Positions 37,189-46,326 of a DNA stretch of 64,000 bases are shown here, piece after piece. Under the pieces are notes generated by a model, which was given only the letters and a program-made list of their open reading frames with translations, was not told the origin of the DNA and did no database searches. The DNA is from Nocardia sp. NBC_01327. GTDB taxonomy: Bacteria; Actinomycetota; Actinomycetes; Mycobacteriales; Mycobacteriaceae. The translations under genes were made by a program, and so were the position numbers. The DNA lies in assembly GCF_035958815.1 (NCBI RefSeq), contig NZ_CP108383.1, positions 1,116,001 through 1,180,000 of the forward strand. Reading direction: 5' to 3'. Position 1 is the stretch's first letter; every line of letters starts with the position of its first letter.

Positions 37189-38430
37189 TCAGGGGGTCAG
37201 CTGGATGCCGCGCTGGGCCAGCCACGGCTGCGGGTCCACGTGCTGGCCGTTGATGATGATCTCGAAATGCAGGTGCGGGCCGGTGGAGTCGCCGCGATTG
37301 CCGATGCGGGCGATCTGCATGCCGGCCGGGACGCGTTCGCCGACCGAGACGAAGAAGTCGTACATGTGGCCGTAGACGGAGATGGTGCCGTCATCGTGCC
37401 GGATACGCACCCACAGCCCGAAGCCCTGCGCCGGGCCCGCGTCGATGACCGTGCCCGCCGCGACCGCGTAGATCGGCGAACCGATCGGGGCGGCGATATC
37501 CACGCCCGCGTGGAAGGTGCCCCAGCGTGATCCGAATCCCGAGGTGAACGAGCCCTTCGCGGGGAGCGCGAAGCCGCCGATGCCGGGGATCGCGAATCCG
37601 GGCGGCAGGGTGGCGTCGGGGGCGGGTGTCGTGACCATCCACGGCTGCGGCTGACCGGACACCGCCGCGGCGGCTTCGGCCTTGGCCCGATCCAGGGTGT
37701 CGCGCGCGGCGGCGGAGACCACCGCCGACTCCCGCAGTCGCTCACCGTTGCTGATGGCATCGAGGTAGCGCTTCGTCGATGCGGGCACGGTATGTATCTG
37801 CAGCGGATTCGCCACCGGAACCCGCAGTGCCGTACCGGGTTCCACGGCGGCATCGATCGGAATGGCCCCCAGCGCACTGTCCGCCCCCGCGAAGACGAGC
37901 ACCGCCACCACCCCGCCGATCAGGACCCGATGTCTGATCGCCCATGCCCGGGTCACCGGCCACTGCTGCCGTGCCTCGGCCTTCGTCTGCTCGACCAGCG
38001 CCCCGAACTCCGCCCGGGACCGTGGCCGCCGCGCCCACATGTCGACGCCCCGGGCGCGCACTATCGGCAGCTGTCCCCGCGCCCGTGCGGCGCCTCTCAT
38101 CGATGCGTGCCCCGCCCGCGCCGCGTATTCGCGCAGCCGTGACGGCGGCTCCTCCGGCCCGGACAGGTGCGCTCTGACGCCCGGGGTATATCTGTCCACC
38201 CCGGCCCGGAACCCTTGCGCGTGCCGCTCGGAGTCGGCCCCGGTCTCCGATTCCGCGAACTCGGTCTCCGGGAGATTCACGGCATCGTTCCCGGCCGCCG
38301 ACTCCTCGCGTCCCGGATCCGTGGCGGCGGGTGTCGCCGGTGCGTCGCCGTTCGCGCTGGTCCTGTCGGTGACGGCGGTCGATAGTCGTGCTGCCGAGTC
38401 CTCCTCGGCAGCTGCTGGTCCCCCCTGCAT
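37189..38430 (-). CDS. M23/LytM-domain cell-wall peptidase-like protein
   Basis: The 413-residue protein has a long hydrophilic N-terminus rich in Ala, Glu and Arg, one membrane span (about residues 167-185, VLIGGVVAVLVFAGA) and a C-terminal LytM domain. The zinc ligands are visible in FHAGVDI (H and D) and HLHFEI (HxH), so the peptidase may be active; typical targets are peptidoglycan cross-links. It is a type II membrane protein with the catalytic domain outside. The ATG at 38430 (MQGGPAAAEED) is chosen because GAGGAGG lies 5 nt upstream. Confidence 0.85.
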   Translation of the reverse strand: MQGGPAAAEEDSAARLSTAVTDRTSANGDAPATPAATDPGREESAAGNDAVNLPETEFAESETGADSERHAQGFRAGVDRYTPGVRAHLSGPEEPPSRLREYAARAGHASMRGAARARGQLPIVRARGVDMWARRPRSRAEFGALVEQTKAEARQQWPVTRAWAIRHRVLIGGVVAVLVFAGADSALGAIPIDAAVEPGTALRVPVANPLQIHTVPASTKRYLDAISNGERLRESAVVSAAARDTLDRAKAEAAAAVSGQPQPWMVTTPAPDATLPPGFAIPGIGGFALPAKGSFTSGFGSRWGTFHAGVDIAAPIGSPIYAVAAGTVIDAGPAQGFGLWVRIRHDDGTISVYGHMYDFFVSVGERVPAGMQIARIGNRGDSTGPHLHFEIIINGQHVDPQPWLAQRGIQLTP

Positions 38431-38501
38431 GCGAGCCTCCTCAGGCATTCCGGCGGCCATCTGCGGACAGCCGGGGGAGCGGGTGCTCTACCGTCTGTCG
38501 A

Positions 38502-39674
38502 GTGCGTATCGAATCTCGCCGGTCGACCATTCCACCTTTTTACGTGATGGATGTCTGGAAGGCAGCAGCTGAACGGGCGCGTTCCCACGGGGACGTTTTG
38601 GTATTGGCCGCGGGGCAGCCGTCCACGCCGGCCCCGCAGGCGGTATTGCGGGCCACCAAGGCGGCCATGGATTCCGAATTGCTCGGGTACACCGAGACTT
38701 TCGGGATCCTGCCGCTGCGGGAGGCCATTGCCGAGCATCATCGGAGCACCTACGGGGTCCAGGTGAGCGCCGAGGACGTGGTGGTGACGACCGGATCCTC
38801 CGGCGCGTTCACCCTGCTGTTCCTGGCCGCGTTCGATCTCGGGGACACCGTGGTGGTGGCGCGGCCGGGATATCCCGCCTACCGCAATACCCTCACCGCG
38901 CTGGGTTGCCGGGTGGTCGAGCTCGATTGCGGCCCGGAGACGCGTTTTCAGCCCACCGTGGCCATGCTCGAGGCGCTGCCGGAGCCGCCCGCGGGCCTGA
39001 TCGTGGCGAGTCCGGCCAATCCGACCGGGACCATGATCGCCCCGTCGGAGCTGGCCGCGCTGGCGCGCTGGTGCGATGCGCACGGGACGCTGCTCATCTC
39101 GGACGAGATCTACCACGGGATCGTCTATGACACGGCGCTGTCCACGAGCACTGAACCGACCTCCTCCGCATGGGAGACCTCCCGTGAATCGGTGGTCATC
39201 GGATCGGTGTCCAAATACTTCTCCATGACGGGCTGGCGGCTCGGCTGGATGCTGGTGCCGGAGACCATGCGCCCGGCGCTGCAGCGGCTCGCCTCGAATA
39301 TGACCGTATGCCCGCCCGCTATTTCGCAGTTCGCGGCCGTGCACGCTTTCGGCGCGGAGGCCAAGGCCGAACTCGACGGGCATGTGGCCCGCTATGCCGC
39401 CAATCGGCAGTTGCTGCTGACCGGTCTGCCGAAATTGGGCATCACCGATCTGGCTCCGGCGGACGGCGCCTTCTACGCATACGCGGATATTGCTCACCTG
39501 ACCGATGATTCGATGCGATGGTGTACCGAGGTGCTCGACCACACGGGGGTGGCGCTTGCCCCGGGCATCGACTTCGACACGGTCAGCGGCACCCATACGG
39601 TGCGCTTCTCGTTCGCCGGAGCGAGCGCCGATATCGAAGAAGCACTGGACCGGTTGGAACGCTATCTGGCCTGA
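38502..39674 (+). CDS. Class I/II PLP-dependent aminotransferase
   Basis: The 390-residue protein is an aspartate-aminotransferase-fold enzyme with AGQPSTPAPQ, TTGSSGAF, ASPANPTGTMI, SDEIYHGI and the PLP lysine in GSVSKYFSMTGWRLGW. The C-terminal arginine that binds the substrate carboxylate is in VRFSF. The substrate is undetermined (aspartate, alanine or aromatic). The GTG start gives VRIESRRSTIPPFYVMDVW, typical of the family. It diverges from the M23 gene over 71 bp. Confidence 0.85.
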   Translation: MRIESRRSTIPPFYVMDVWKAAAERARSHGDVLVLAAGQPSTPAPQAVLRATKAAMDSELLGYTETFGILPLREAIAEHHRSTYGVQVSAEDVVVTTGSSGAFTLLFLAAFDLGDTVVVARPGYPAYRNTLTALGCRVVELDCGPETRFQPTVAMLEALPEPPAGLIVASPANPTGTMIAPSELAALARWCDAHGTLLISDEIYHGIVYDTALSTSTEPTSSAWETSRESVVIGSVSKYFSMTGWRLGWMLVPETMRPALQRLASNMTVCPPAISQFAAVHAFGAEAKAELDGHVARYAANRQLLLTGLPKLGITDLAPADGAFYAYADIAHLTDDSMRWCTEVLDHTGVALAPGIDFDTVSGTHTVRFSFAGASADIEEALDRLERYLA

Positions 39675-39742
39675 ATTAGTCGCCGGAACGCCGTTCGAAC
39701 CGGAATCACCACAGATCGCACAGATTTGGGTCAGATGAACCG

Positions 39743-40372
39743 ATGATGACTGGCACGATTGCATCCGTGACCACTGCGACGACTCCGAAAGGCGAGAAGC
39801 GTCGCCAAGCGCTCGTGTGCGCTGCCGCCGAGCTGCTCCTCGAGGGCGGCTTCGAGGCCGTACGACACCGCTCGGTGGCGACGCGCGCGGATCTGCCGCT
39901 GGCGTCCACCACCTACTACTTCGAATCGCTGGAGGATCTGATCGCGCGTGCGGTCGAATTCTCCGGCAATGCCGAACTCGATGCCATGCGCCGCCGGGTC
40001 GGCGAGGTGACCCACCGCCGGCGCGGCGCCGAGGCGACCGTGGATCTGGTCCTGGATCTGCTCGTCGGCCCGGATATGGCCGACGAGGACGCGCGCGGCC
40101 AGCTCATCGCCCGCTACGAGCGCTCGGTGGCCTCCGCCCGCCATCCGGAGCTACGCGAAGTGCAGTTCCGACTACGCGCCCAGCTCGACGAACTGCTCGC
40201 CGACGTCCTGCGCCGCTCCGATCGCGTCGTACGCCCGGAACAGACCCGCCGGCTCGTGGCCGTGGTCGACGGCGCGGTGGTGACCGCACTCGGCGAACCC
40301 GATCCCCAGCCCCGGCGAATGGCCCGGGGCGCACTGCTGGAAGTGATCGACGTCGTCGCCCCGCCCGCCTAG
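39743..40372 (+). CDS. TetR-family transcriptional regulator
   Basis: The 209-residue regulator has the TetR helix-turn-helix (RRQALVCAAAELLLEGGFEAVRHRSVATRADLPLASTTYYFESLEDLI split over residues 20-65) and a helical ligand-binding half. The start is uncertain among two adjacent ATGs and a downstream GTG. It sits just before purB, as Rv0775 does in M. tuberculosis. Its ligand is unknown, and no clear palindrome is seen in the 68 bp upstream. Confidence 0.83.
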   Translation: MMTGTIASVTTATTPKGEKRRQALVCAAAELLLEGGFEAVRHRSVATRADLPLASTTYYFESLEDLIARAVEFSGNAELDAMRRRVGEVTHRRRGAEATVDLVLDLLVGPDMADEDARGQLIARYERSVASARHPELREVQFRLRAQLDELLADVLRRSDRVVRPEQTRRLVAVVDGAVVTALGEPDPQPRRMARGALLEVIDVVAPPA

Positions 40373-40408
40373 AAATCGCGTCCTGCGGGGCCGGTAAGCT
40401 GGCACAAC

Positions 40409-41830
40409 GTGAGCTCTGTGCCGAACGTCCTCGCTACTCGTTATGCCAGCCCCGCGCTGGTTCGGTTGTGGTCGCCCGAGAACAAGATCGTTCTCGAGCG
40501 GCGACTGTGGCTGGAGGTGCTGCGCGCTCAGTCCGAGCTGGGTATCGAGGTTCCGGCCGGGGTGGTCGAGGATTACGAGCGGGTGGTCGATCAGGTCGAT
40601 CTGAAGTCGATCGCCGAGCGGGAGCGCGTGACCCGGCACGATGTGAAGGCGCGGATCGAGGAGTTCAATGCCCTTGCCGGGCATGAGCATGTGCACAAGG
40701 GCATGACCTCGCGCGACCTCACCGAGAATGTCGAGCAGCTGCAGATCCGGCTCTCGCTGGAGCACGTGTACGCGCACGGCGTGGCGATCGCGGCCCGGCT
40801 GACCGAGCGGGCCGCCGAGTACCAGTCGCTGGTGATGGCCGGCCGCTCGCACAATGTGGCGGCGCAGGCCACCACCCTCGGTAAGCGTTTCGCCTCCGCG
40901 GCCGATGAGCTGCTCATCGCGCTCACCCGCGTGCAGGAGCTGATCGACCGCTATCCGCTGCGCGGTATCAAGGGCCCGATGGGCACCGCGCAGGACATGC
41001 TCGATCTGCTGGACGGCGATGCGGCCAAGCTGGCGCAGCTGGAGCAGAAGGTGGCGCACCACCTCGGTTTCAAGAATGTCTTCACCAGTGTCGGCCAGGT
41101 GTACCCGCGCTCGCTGGATCACGATGTGCTCTCCGCCCTGGTCCAGATCGGTGCGGGCCCTTCGTCTTTCGCGCACACCATTCGCCTGATGGCCGGCAAC
41201 GAACTCGTCACCGAGGGCTTCCAGAAGGGGCAGGTCGGTTCCTCGGCCATGCCGCACAAGATGAACTCCCGTTCCGCCGAGCGGGTCAACGGCCTGCAGG
41301 TCGTGCTGCGCGGCTACGCCTCCATGGGCGCCGAGCTGGCGGGCGCGCAGTGGAACGAGGGCGATGTGTTCTGCTCGGTGGTGCGCCGGGTCGCGCTGCC
41401 GGACGCCTTCTTCGCCGTCGACGGCATGATGGAGACCTTCCTGACCATCCTGGCCGAATTCGGCGCCTATCCGGCCGTCATCGGCCGTGAGCTGGATCGG
41501 TACCTGCCGTTCCTGGCCACCACCCGCCTGCTGATGGCGGCGGTCCGGGCCGGTGTGGGCCGGGAGACCGCGCACGAGGTCATCAAGGAGCACGCCGTGG
41601 CCGTGGCCCTGGACATGCGTGAGCAGGGCCGGGAGCCCGATCTGCTGGATCGCCTGGCCGCCGACGACCGCATGCCGCTGGATCGTGCCGCCCTGGACGC
41701 GGCGCTGGCCGATCGCTCCGCCTTCATCGGCGCGGCCGAGGCGCAGACCGCCGCGGTCATCGCGCAGGTGCAGAAGCTGGTCGACGCCAATCCGGAGGCC
41801 GCGCGCTACACCCCGGCCCCGATTCTGTAG
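40409..41830 (+). CDS. purB: Adenylosuccinate lyase PurB
   Basis: The 473-residue lyase of the fumarase/aspartase superfamily carries the signature GSSAMPHKMNSRSAE, the TSRDLTENVEQ region and GRSHNVAAQATTLGKR with the catalytic histidine. It acts twice in purine nucleotide synthesis, releasing fumarate from SAICAR and adenylosuccinate. The GTG start (SSVPNVLATRYASPAL) matches the family. A HIT gene follows after 73 bp. Confidence 0.95.
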   Translation: MSSVPNVLATRYASPALVRLWSPENKIVLERRLWLEVLRAQSELGIEVPAGVVEDYERVVDQVDLKSIAERERVTRHDVKARIEEFNALAGHEHVHKGMTSRDLTENVEQLQIRLSLEHVYAHGVAIAARLTERAAEYQSLVMAGRSHNVAAQATTLGKRFASAADELLIALTRVQELIDRYPLRGIKGPMGTAQDMLDLLDGDAAKLAQLEQKVAHHLGFKNVFTSVGQVYPRSLDHDVLSALVQIGAGPSSFAHTIRLMAGNELVTEGFQKGQVGSSAMPHKMNSRSAERVNGLQVVLRGYASMGAELAGAQWNEGDVFCSVVRRVALPDAFFAVDGMMETFLTILAEFGAYPAVIGRELDRYLPFLATTRLLMAAVRAGVGRETAHEVIKEHAVAVALDMREQGREPDLLDRLAADDRMPLDRAALDAALADRSAFIGAAEAQTAAVIAQVQKLVDANPEAARYTPAPIL

Positions 41831-41903
41831 GGACCGGCGAACTTTCGCTTCTCGACCCCGGCCGATCGGTCCGGGGTCGAGGTGTTTCTGGCAGGCTGCG
41901 GGT

Positions 41904-42341
41904 ATGAATCCGTACACGATCTTCGCCGAAATCGTCGCCGGGCAGGCGCCTGCCAGCAAGGTGTACGAGGACGATGATGTGCTGGCGTTCATGGACATTC
42001 GTCCGGTGACGCCGGGGCATCTGCTGGTGATTCCGAAGATTCCGGCGCGCAGTCTGGCCGAACTGGATCCGGCCATGGGCGGCAAGCTCTTTCGGGTCGG
42101 GCAGCAGTTGGCGGCGGCGCTGCGCGCGTCCGAGGTGCAGTGCGACGGGGTGAACTTCTTCCTCGCAGACGGTGTCACAGCGGGGCAGGAGGTGTTCCAT
42201 GTGCACCTGCATGTGATCCCGCGTACTCCGGGCGACGGTTTCGGGCTGCGGGCGCGGCCTACGTCACCGGTCCGTGCGGACCTGGATTACCTGGCCGGAT
42301 CTATTCGCGGGGTATTAGAGCGCGCCGCTGGCAATTCATAG
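41904..42341 (+). CDS. HIT-family hydrolase
   Basis: The 145-residue protein has the N-terminal MNPYTIFAEIVAGQAPASKVYEDDDVLAFMDI split by the usual beta strand, VTPGHLLVIPK and the histidine triad VFHVHLHVIPR. This is the Hint-like branch that cleaves nucleoside phosphoramidates. It is on the purB strand and may be co-transcribed. Confidence 0.88.
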   Translation: MNPYTIFAEIVAGQAPASKVYEDDDVLAFMDIRPVTPGHLLVIPKIPARSLAELDPAMGGKLFRVGQQLAAALRASEVQCDGVNFFLADGVTAGQEVFHVHLHVIPRTPGDGFGLRARPTSPVRADLDYLAGSIRGVLERAAGNS

Positions 42342-42469
42342 CCTTTCTGCATTAGCATATGCGAACCAATTGGTTTGCCAGGGACACGCCATCGACCGAA
42401 TATTCCTCGCACCCCACGCGACTCGAGTTACGTTGGAACGCGATCGTGGTGGGCTGATGGAGGTGGGGC

Positions 42470-43429
42470 ATGCGTAGAAGAGTTGTTTCCGCAGCGGTTT
42501 TAGCGGTAGCCGCAGGATTGCTCAGTCCGGCGTTAGCGCCACCCGCCACCGGCCATGCGGCCAGTGTCATCCGGGTCGACGACCTGAATGCCAACCGTTC
42601 CGCCATGTTCATCGATTCCCCCGCGATGGGCCGGACCATTCAGGTGCAGGTCCTGCATCCGGCCGGCGGCGGCTCCCGCTCGAGCTTCTATCTGCTCGAC
42701 GGTCTCGATCCCGGCGCGACCCAGAGCACCTGGACCAATGCGACCGATGCCGAGCCCTTCTTCCGCGACAAGAACGTGAATGTGGTGCTGCCCATGGGCG
42801 GGCAGGCCAGCTACTACACCGACTGGATCGCCGATGATCCGCGCTTCGGCCGGTACAAGTGGGAAACCTTTCTGACAGAAGAGCTTCCGCCGCTCATCGA
42901 CGACTATTTCTCCGGTAACGGGGTGAACGCCATAGGCGGGTTGTCCATGGGCGGCAATGCCGCCTTCACCCTCGCCGTGCGCCATCCGGACCTGTATCGC
43001 GCCGTCGCCGGCTACAGCGCCTGCCCGGACACCACCATCGCGCAGGGCGCGACCATGTTCTCCATCGCCAATCGCGGCGGCAATCCGTTCAATATGTGGG
43101 GCGGGCCCACCAGTCCGGCCTGGGCCGAACACAATCCGGCGCTGATGGCCGATCGGTTGCGCGGTAAGACCATCTACCTGTCCACCGGCACCGGCCTGCC
43201 CGGCCCGCACGAGCTGGAGATCAAACCGCAGCTGCCGGAGAACATCTTCTTCGGCGGTCCCATCGAATTCGGTGTGAACGCCTGCGTCGACACCTTCGCG
43301 CAGCGGCTGCGGGATCTGAATATCCCTGCGCGCGTGGACTACAGCCCGGTGGGCACGCACTCCTGGTCGTACTGGCAGGACGGGCTGCACGATTCCTGGC
43401 CGACCATCGCCGGGGCGATCGGCGCCTAG
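42470..43429 (+). CDS. Ag85/MPT51-like mycolyltransferase or esterase
   Basis: The 319-residue secreted protein has a signal peptide (about residues 1-30, ending ATGHA) and the esterase D/Ag85 fold. The nucleophile motif GGLSMGGNAAF puts the serine at about residue 159, and the C-terminal HSWSYW corresponds to HSWxYW of antigen 85, giving the catalytic histidine. FYLLDGLDPGATQSTW matches the Ag85 region that binds trehalose mycolate. Such enzymes transfer mycolic acids to trehalose or arabinogalactan outside the membrane. It is monocistronic, preceded by an AT-richer 130-bp region. Confidence 0.85.
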   Translation: MRRRVVSAAVLAVAAGLLSPALAPPATGHAASVIRVDDLNANRSAMFIDSPAMGRTIQVQVLHPAGGGSRSSFYLLDGLDPGATQSTWTNATDAEPFFRDKNVNVVLPMGGQASYYTDWIADDPRFGRYKWETFLTEELPPLIDDYFSGNGVNAIGGLSMGGNAAFTLAVRHPDLYRAVAGYSACPDTTIAQGATMFSIANRGGNPFNMWGGPTSPAWAEHNPALMADRLRGKTIYLSTGTGLPGPHELEIKPQLPENIFFGGPIEFGVNACVDTFAQRLRDLNIPARVDYSPVGTHSWSYWQDGLHDSWPTIAGAIGA

Positions 43430-43484
43430 CCGCGGGGCGATCGGTGCCCGGCAGTGCGGGCGCCGATCTGTTCCCCGGCGCGAA

Positions 43485-43703
43485 TCAGGCTCCGGGACGG
43501 TTGAATTCGCCGTCCTTGGCGCCTGCCACGAACGCCCGCCACTCCCCGGGGGTGAACACCAGCACCGGCCCGTCCGGGTTGCGGGAATCCCGCAGGCCGA
43601 TATTCCCGCTGGATAGGAAGGCGATTTCGACGCCCTCCGCATTGTCGTCGCCACGGCGCCAGACGGCGTCGGACTCGATCTCGCGATTCTTCGCTGTTTC
43701 CAA
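43485..43703 (-). CDS. Orphan DUF397 protein
   Basis: The 72-residue product ends with the DUF397 hallmark: GLRDSRNPDGPVLVFTPGEWRAFVAGAKDGEF. DUF397 proteins are usually encoded beside XRE-type regulators and act with them in differentiation, but no such regulator is adjacent. A TTG start at 43703 is favoured because GGGAG lies 7 nt upstream; no ATG or GTG fits as well. Confidence 0.78.
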   Translation of the reverse strand: METAKNREIESDAVWRRGDDNAEGVEIAFLSSGNIGLRDSRNPDGPVLVFTPGEWRAFVAGAKDGEFNRPGA

Positions 43704-43828
43704 CTCCGGACTCCCTGTGCGATGAGCGGCGAGTACTGGACGGTGATGTGGATCGCACTCATAATGCCAGTGTTTGCGCGACCTCCGGATCGGATATTCC
43801 ATTCTCTGTGAGCGGAAGGAGGTCAGCG

Positions 43829-44038
43829 ATGCGCACGCCATGGTCCCAGCAGCGAGCCGCCCCCGTCTGCGACAGCTGCGACTCCGTTCCGGAGCGATTC
43901 ACCGTAGAGCTGGCGGACAGCATCCTGCAGATCCATCGCAGCTGTCCCACCGATCAATGCGCCCGGCGCAAGGCCGCGGTCTTCTACCTCTACGAGCAGT
44001 GCCCGCACGTGGCACCGGCCCGGCGCCGCCGCGCCTGA
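43829..44038 (+). CDS. Small cysteine-rich hypothetical protein
   Basis: The 69-residue product contains CDSCD, CPTDQC and a last cysteine in EQCPH, a pattern that could bind zinc or an Fe-S cluster, and a basic Arg-rich tail. AAGGAGG lies 6 nt before the ATG at 43829, a strong ribosome-binding site. I do not recognise a family. The gene diverges from the DUF397 gene. Confidence 0.65.
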   Translation: MRTPWSQQRAAPVCDSCDSVPERFTVELADSILQIHRSCPTDQCARRKAAVFYLYEQCPHVAPARRRRA

Positions 44039-44108
44039 CCGGCGAATCTCGCGATGAGGTGGCAGGGTCTGCGACCTGGTGCGCCCGCACACCACTAACC
44101 TGGTCGCC

Positions 44109-46286
44109 ATGGCTCTGGACAGCAGTGGTAGCGCGACCTCCAATCCCGGCGCGGTTATTTCGGCGCCGATCGCCAAGCGGGTGCCGACCGAGCGTGTGCA
44201 CCACGGTGATGTCTTCGTAGACGACTACGAATGGTTGCGGGAGAAGAAGAATCCCGAGGTCATCTCCTATCTGGAGGCGGAGAACGCCTTTACGGATTCG
44301 CAGACGGCGGCACTGGCCCCGCTGCGCGAGAAGATCTACGACGAGATCAAGGGGCGCACGCGGGAGACCGATCTGTCGCTGCCCACCCGTATGGGCAAGT
44401 ACTGGTACTACTCGCGCAGTTTCGAAGGTAAGCAGTACGGCGTGTTCTGCCGCTGCCCGATCGCCGATGCGGACGACTGGACGCCGCCGCTGCTGGAGGT
44501 CGGTGTCGATATCCCGGGCGAGCAGGTGCTGCTGGATTCGAACGAATTGGCCGAGGGCCACGAATTCTTCTCACTCGGCGCCTCCTCGCTGAGCCAGGCG
44601 GGCGATCTGCTGGCCTACTCGGTGGATACGGTCGGCGATGAGCGCTACACCATGCGCTTCAAGAACGTCGAGACCGGCGAGCTGCTGCCCGACGAGATCC
44701 CGGGGACCGCGGGCGGCGCGACCTGGTCGCTGGACGGCACGCATATCTTCTATGTGACCGTGGACGAATCCTGGCGGCCCGACAGCGTCTGGCGCCACCG
44801 GCTCGGTACCGGCAAGGACGCCGACGTCAAGGTTTTCCACGAGGCGGACGAGCGCTTCGGTGTCGGTGTCGGCTCCACCCGCTCGGAGAAGTTCCTGGTG
44901 ATCGGGACCGATTCCAAGCTGACCAGCGAGTTCTTATTCCTGGAGTCCGATAATCCGGAGGGCGATTTCCGGGTGCTGCTGCCGCGCCGTGAGGGCGTGT
45001 CGTACTCGTCGGTCGACCATGCGGTCATCGGTGGCGAGGACAAACTGCTGATCATGCACAACGACGTGGTGGACGGGGTGAAGGCGGAGAACTTCGTGCT
45101 CGCCGTGGCGCCGCTCGCCGATCCGGCGGATCAGACGATTCTGATTCCGCATCGCGCGGAGGTGCGGCTCGAGGACATCGACTGCTTCTCCGACAAACTG
45201 GTGCTCAGTTACCGTCGCGAGGCGCTGCCGCGAGTTGCCGTGTGGCCCTTGACTTCCGAGGGCTTCGGCGAGCTGGAGGAGGTCGATTTCGGGCTGACGC
45301 TGTTCTCCGCCGGACTCGGCGGCAATCCGGAGTGGGAAACACCGACCCTGCGGATGGGGCTCACCTCCTTCATCACGCCGACACAGGTTTTCGACTATGT
45401 GCCGGAGACGAAGGAGCTGCTGCTGCGCAAGGAGCAGGTGGTTCTCGGCGACTACAACGCGGCTGACTACGAGCAGCGCCGCGATTGGGCGGTGGCCTCG
45501 GACGGCACCCGCATCCCCATCTCCATCGTGCAGCGCAAGGATGCCCCGGCGGGTCCGAAACCGTTGCTGCTCTACGGATACGGCTCCTACGAGGCCAGCA
45601 TCGATCCGGGCTTCTCGATCGCCCGGCTGTCGGTGCTCGATCGCGGCATGGTGTTCGTGGTCGCGCATGTGCGCGGCGGCGGTGAGATGGGCCGGTTCTG
45701 GTACGACCAGGGCAAGATGCTCACCAAGAAGAACACCTTCACCGATTTCCTCTCCTGCGCACGGCATCTCGTCGATACCGGCGTCACCACACCGGATCGG
45801 ATGGTCGCCGACGGCGGCAGTGCGGGCGGGCTGCTCATGGGTGCGGTGGCCAATCTCGCGCCCGAGCTCTTCGCGGGCATTCTCACCAGTGTGCCGTTCG
45901 TGGACCCGCTGACCTCCATGCTGCTTCCGGAGCTGCCGCTCACCACCTCCGAATGGGAGGAGTGGGGAAATCCCTTGGACGACAAGGACGTCTACGACTA
46001 CATGAAGTCCTACTCGCCGTACGAGAACGTCGAGGCCAAGGACTATCCGGCGATCCTCGCCATGACCGGTCTCAATGACACCCGGGTGTACTACGTGGAA
46101 CCGGCCAAGTGGGTCGCGAAGCTGCGCGCCACCAAGACCGGCGATTCCCAGCTCATCCTCAAGACCGATATGACCTCCGGGCACGGCGGTCCCAGTGGCC
46201 GCTACGAGCGGTGGAAGGAAATCGCCTTCGAATACTCCTGGCTGCTCGGCACGGTCGGTCTGGCCGAGGTCGAGCCGGCGGTCTGA
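44109..46286 (+). CDS. ptrB: Oligopeptidase B (S9A prolyl oligopeptidase family)
   Basis: The 725-residue protein has the N-terminal DDYEWLREKKNPEVISYLEAEN, a seven-bladed beta-propeller in the middle and a C-terminal alpha/beta-hydrolase. The serine is in GGSAGGLLMG, aspartate in LNDTRVYYVEPAKW and histidine in SGHGGPSGRYE. It cleaves short peptides after basic residues in the cytoplasm. It is intact here; as I recall, the M. tuberculosis H37Rv equivalent is split into two frames. ATG 44109 is preferred; an in-frame start 30 nt upstream is possible. Confidence 0.92.
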   Translation: MALDSSGSATSNPGAVISAPIAKRVPTERVHHGDVFVDDYEWLREKKNPEVISYLEAENAFTDSQTAALAPLREKIYDEIKGRTRETDLSLPTRMGKYWYYSRSFEGKQYGVFCRCPIADADDWTPPLLEVGVDIPGEQVLLDSNELAEGHEFFSLGASSLSQAGDLLAYSVDTVGDERYTMRFKNVETGELLPDEIPGTAGGATWSLDGTHIFYVTVDESWRPDSVWRHRLGTGKDADVKVFHEADERFGVGVGSTRSEKFLVIGTDSKLTSEFLFLESDNPEGDFRVLLPRREGVSYSSVDHAVIGGEDKLLIMHNDVVDGVKAENFVLAVAPLADPADQTILIPHRAEVRLEDIDCFSDKLVLSYRREALPRVAVWPLTSEGFGELEEVDFGLTLFSAGLGGNPEWETPTLRMGLTSFITPTQVFDYVPETKELLLRKEQVVLGDYNAADYEQRRDWAVASDGTRIPISIVQRKDAPAGPKPLLLYGYGSYEASIDPGFSIARLSVLDRGMVFVVAHVRGGGEMGRFWYDQGKMLTKKNTFTDFLSCARHLVDTGVTTPDRMVADGGSAGGLLMGAVANLAPELFAGILTSVPFVDPLTSMLLPELPLTTSEWEEWGNPLDDKDVYDYMKSYSPYENVEAKDYPAILAMTGLNDTRVYYVEPAKWVAKLRATKTGDSQLILKTDMTSGHGGPSGRYERWKEIAFEYSWLLGTVGLAEVEPAV

Positions 46287-46326
46287 TCCGGGGCGGGGTT
46301 CGGGGGAGTGCCCCCGGACCCCGCTG

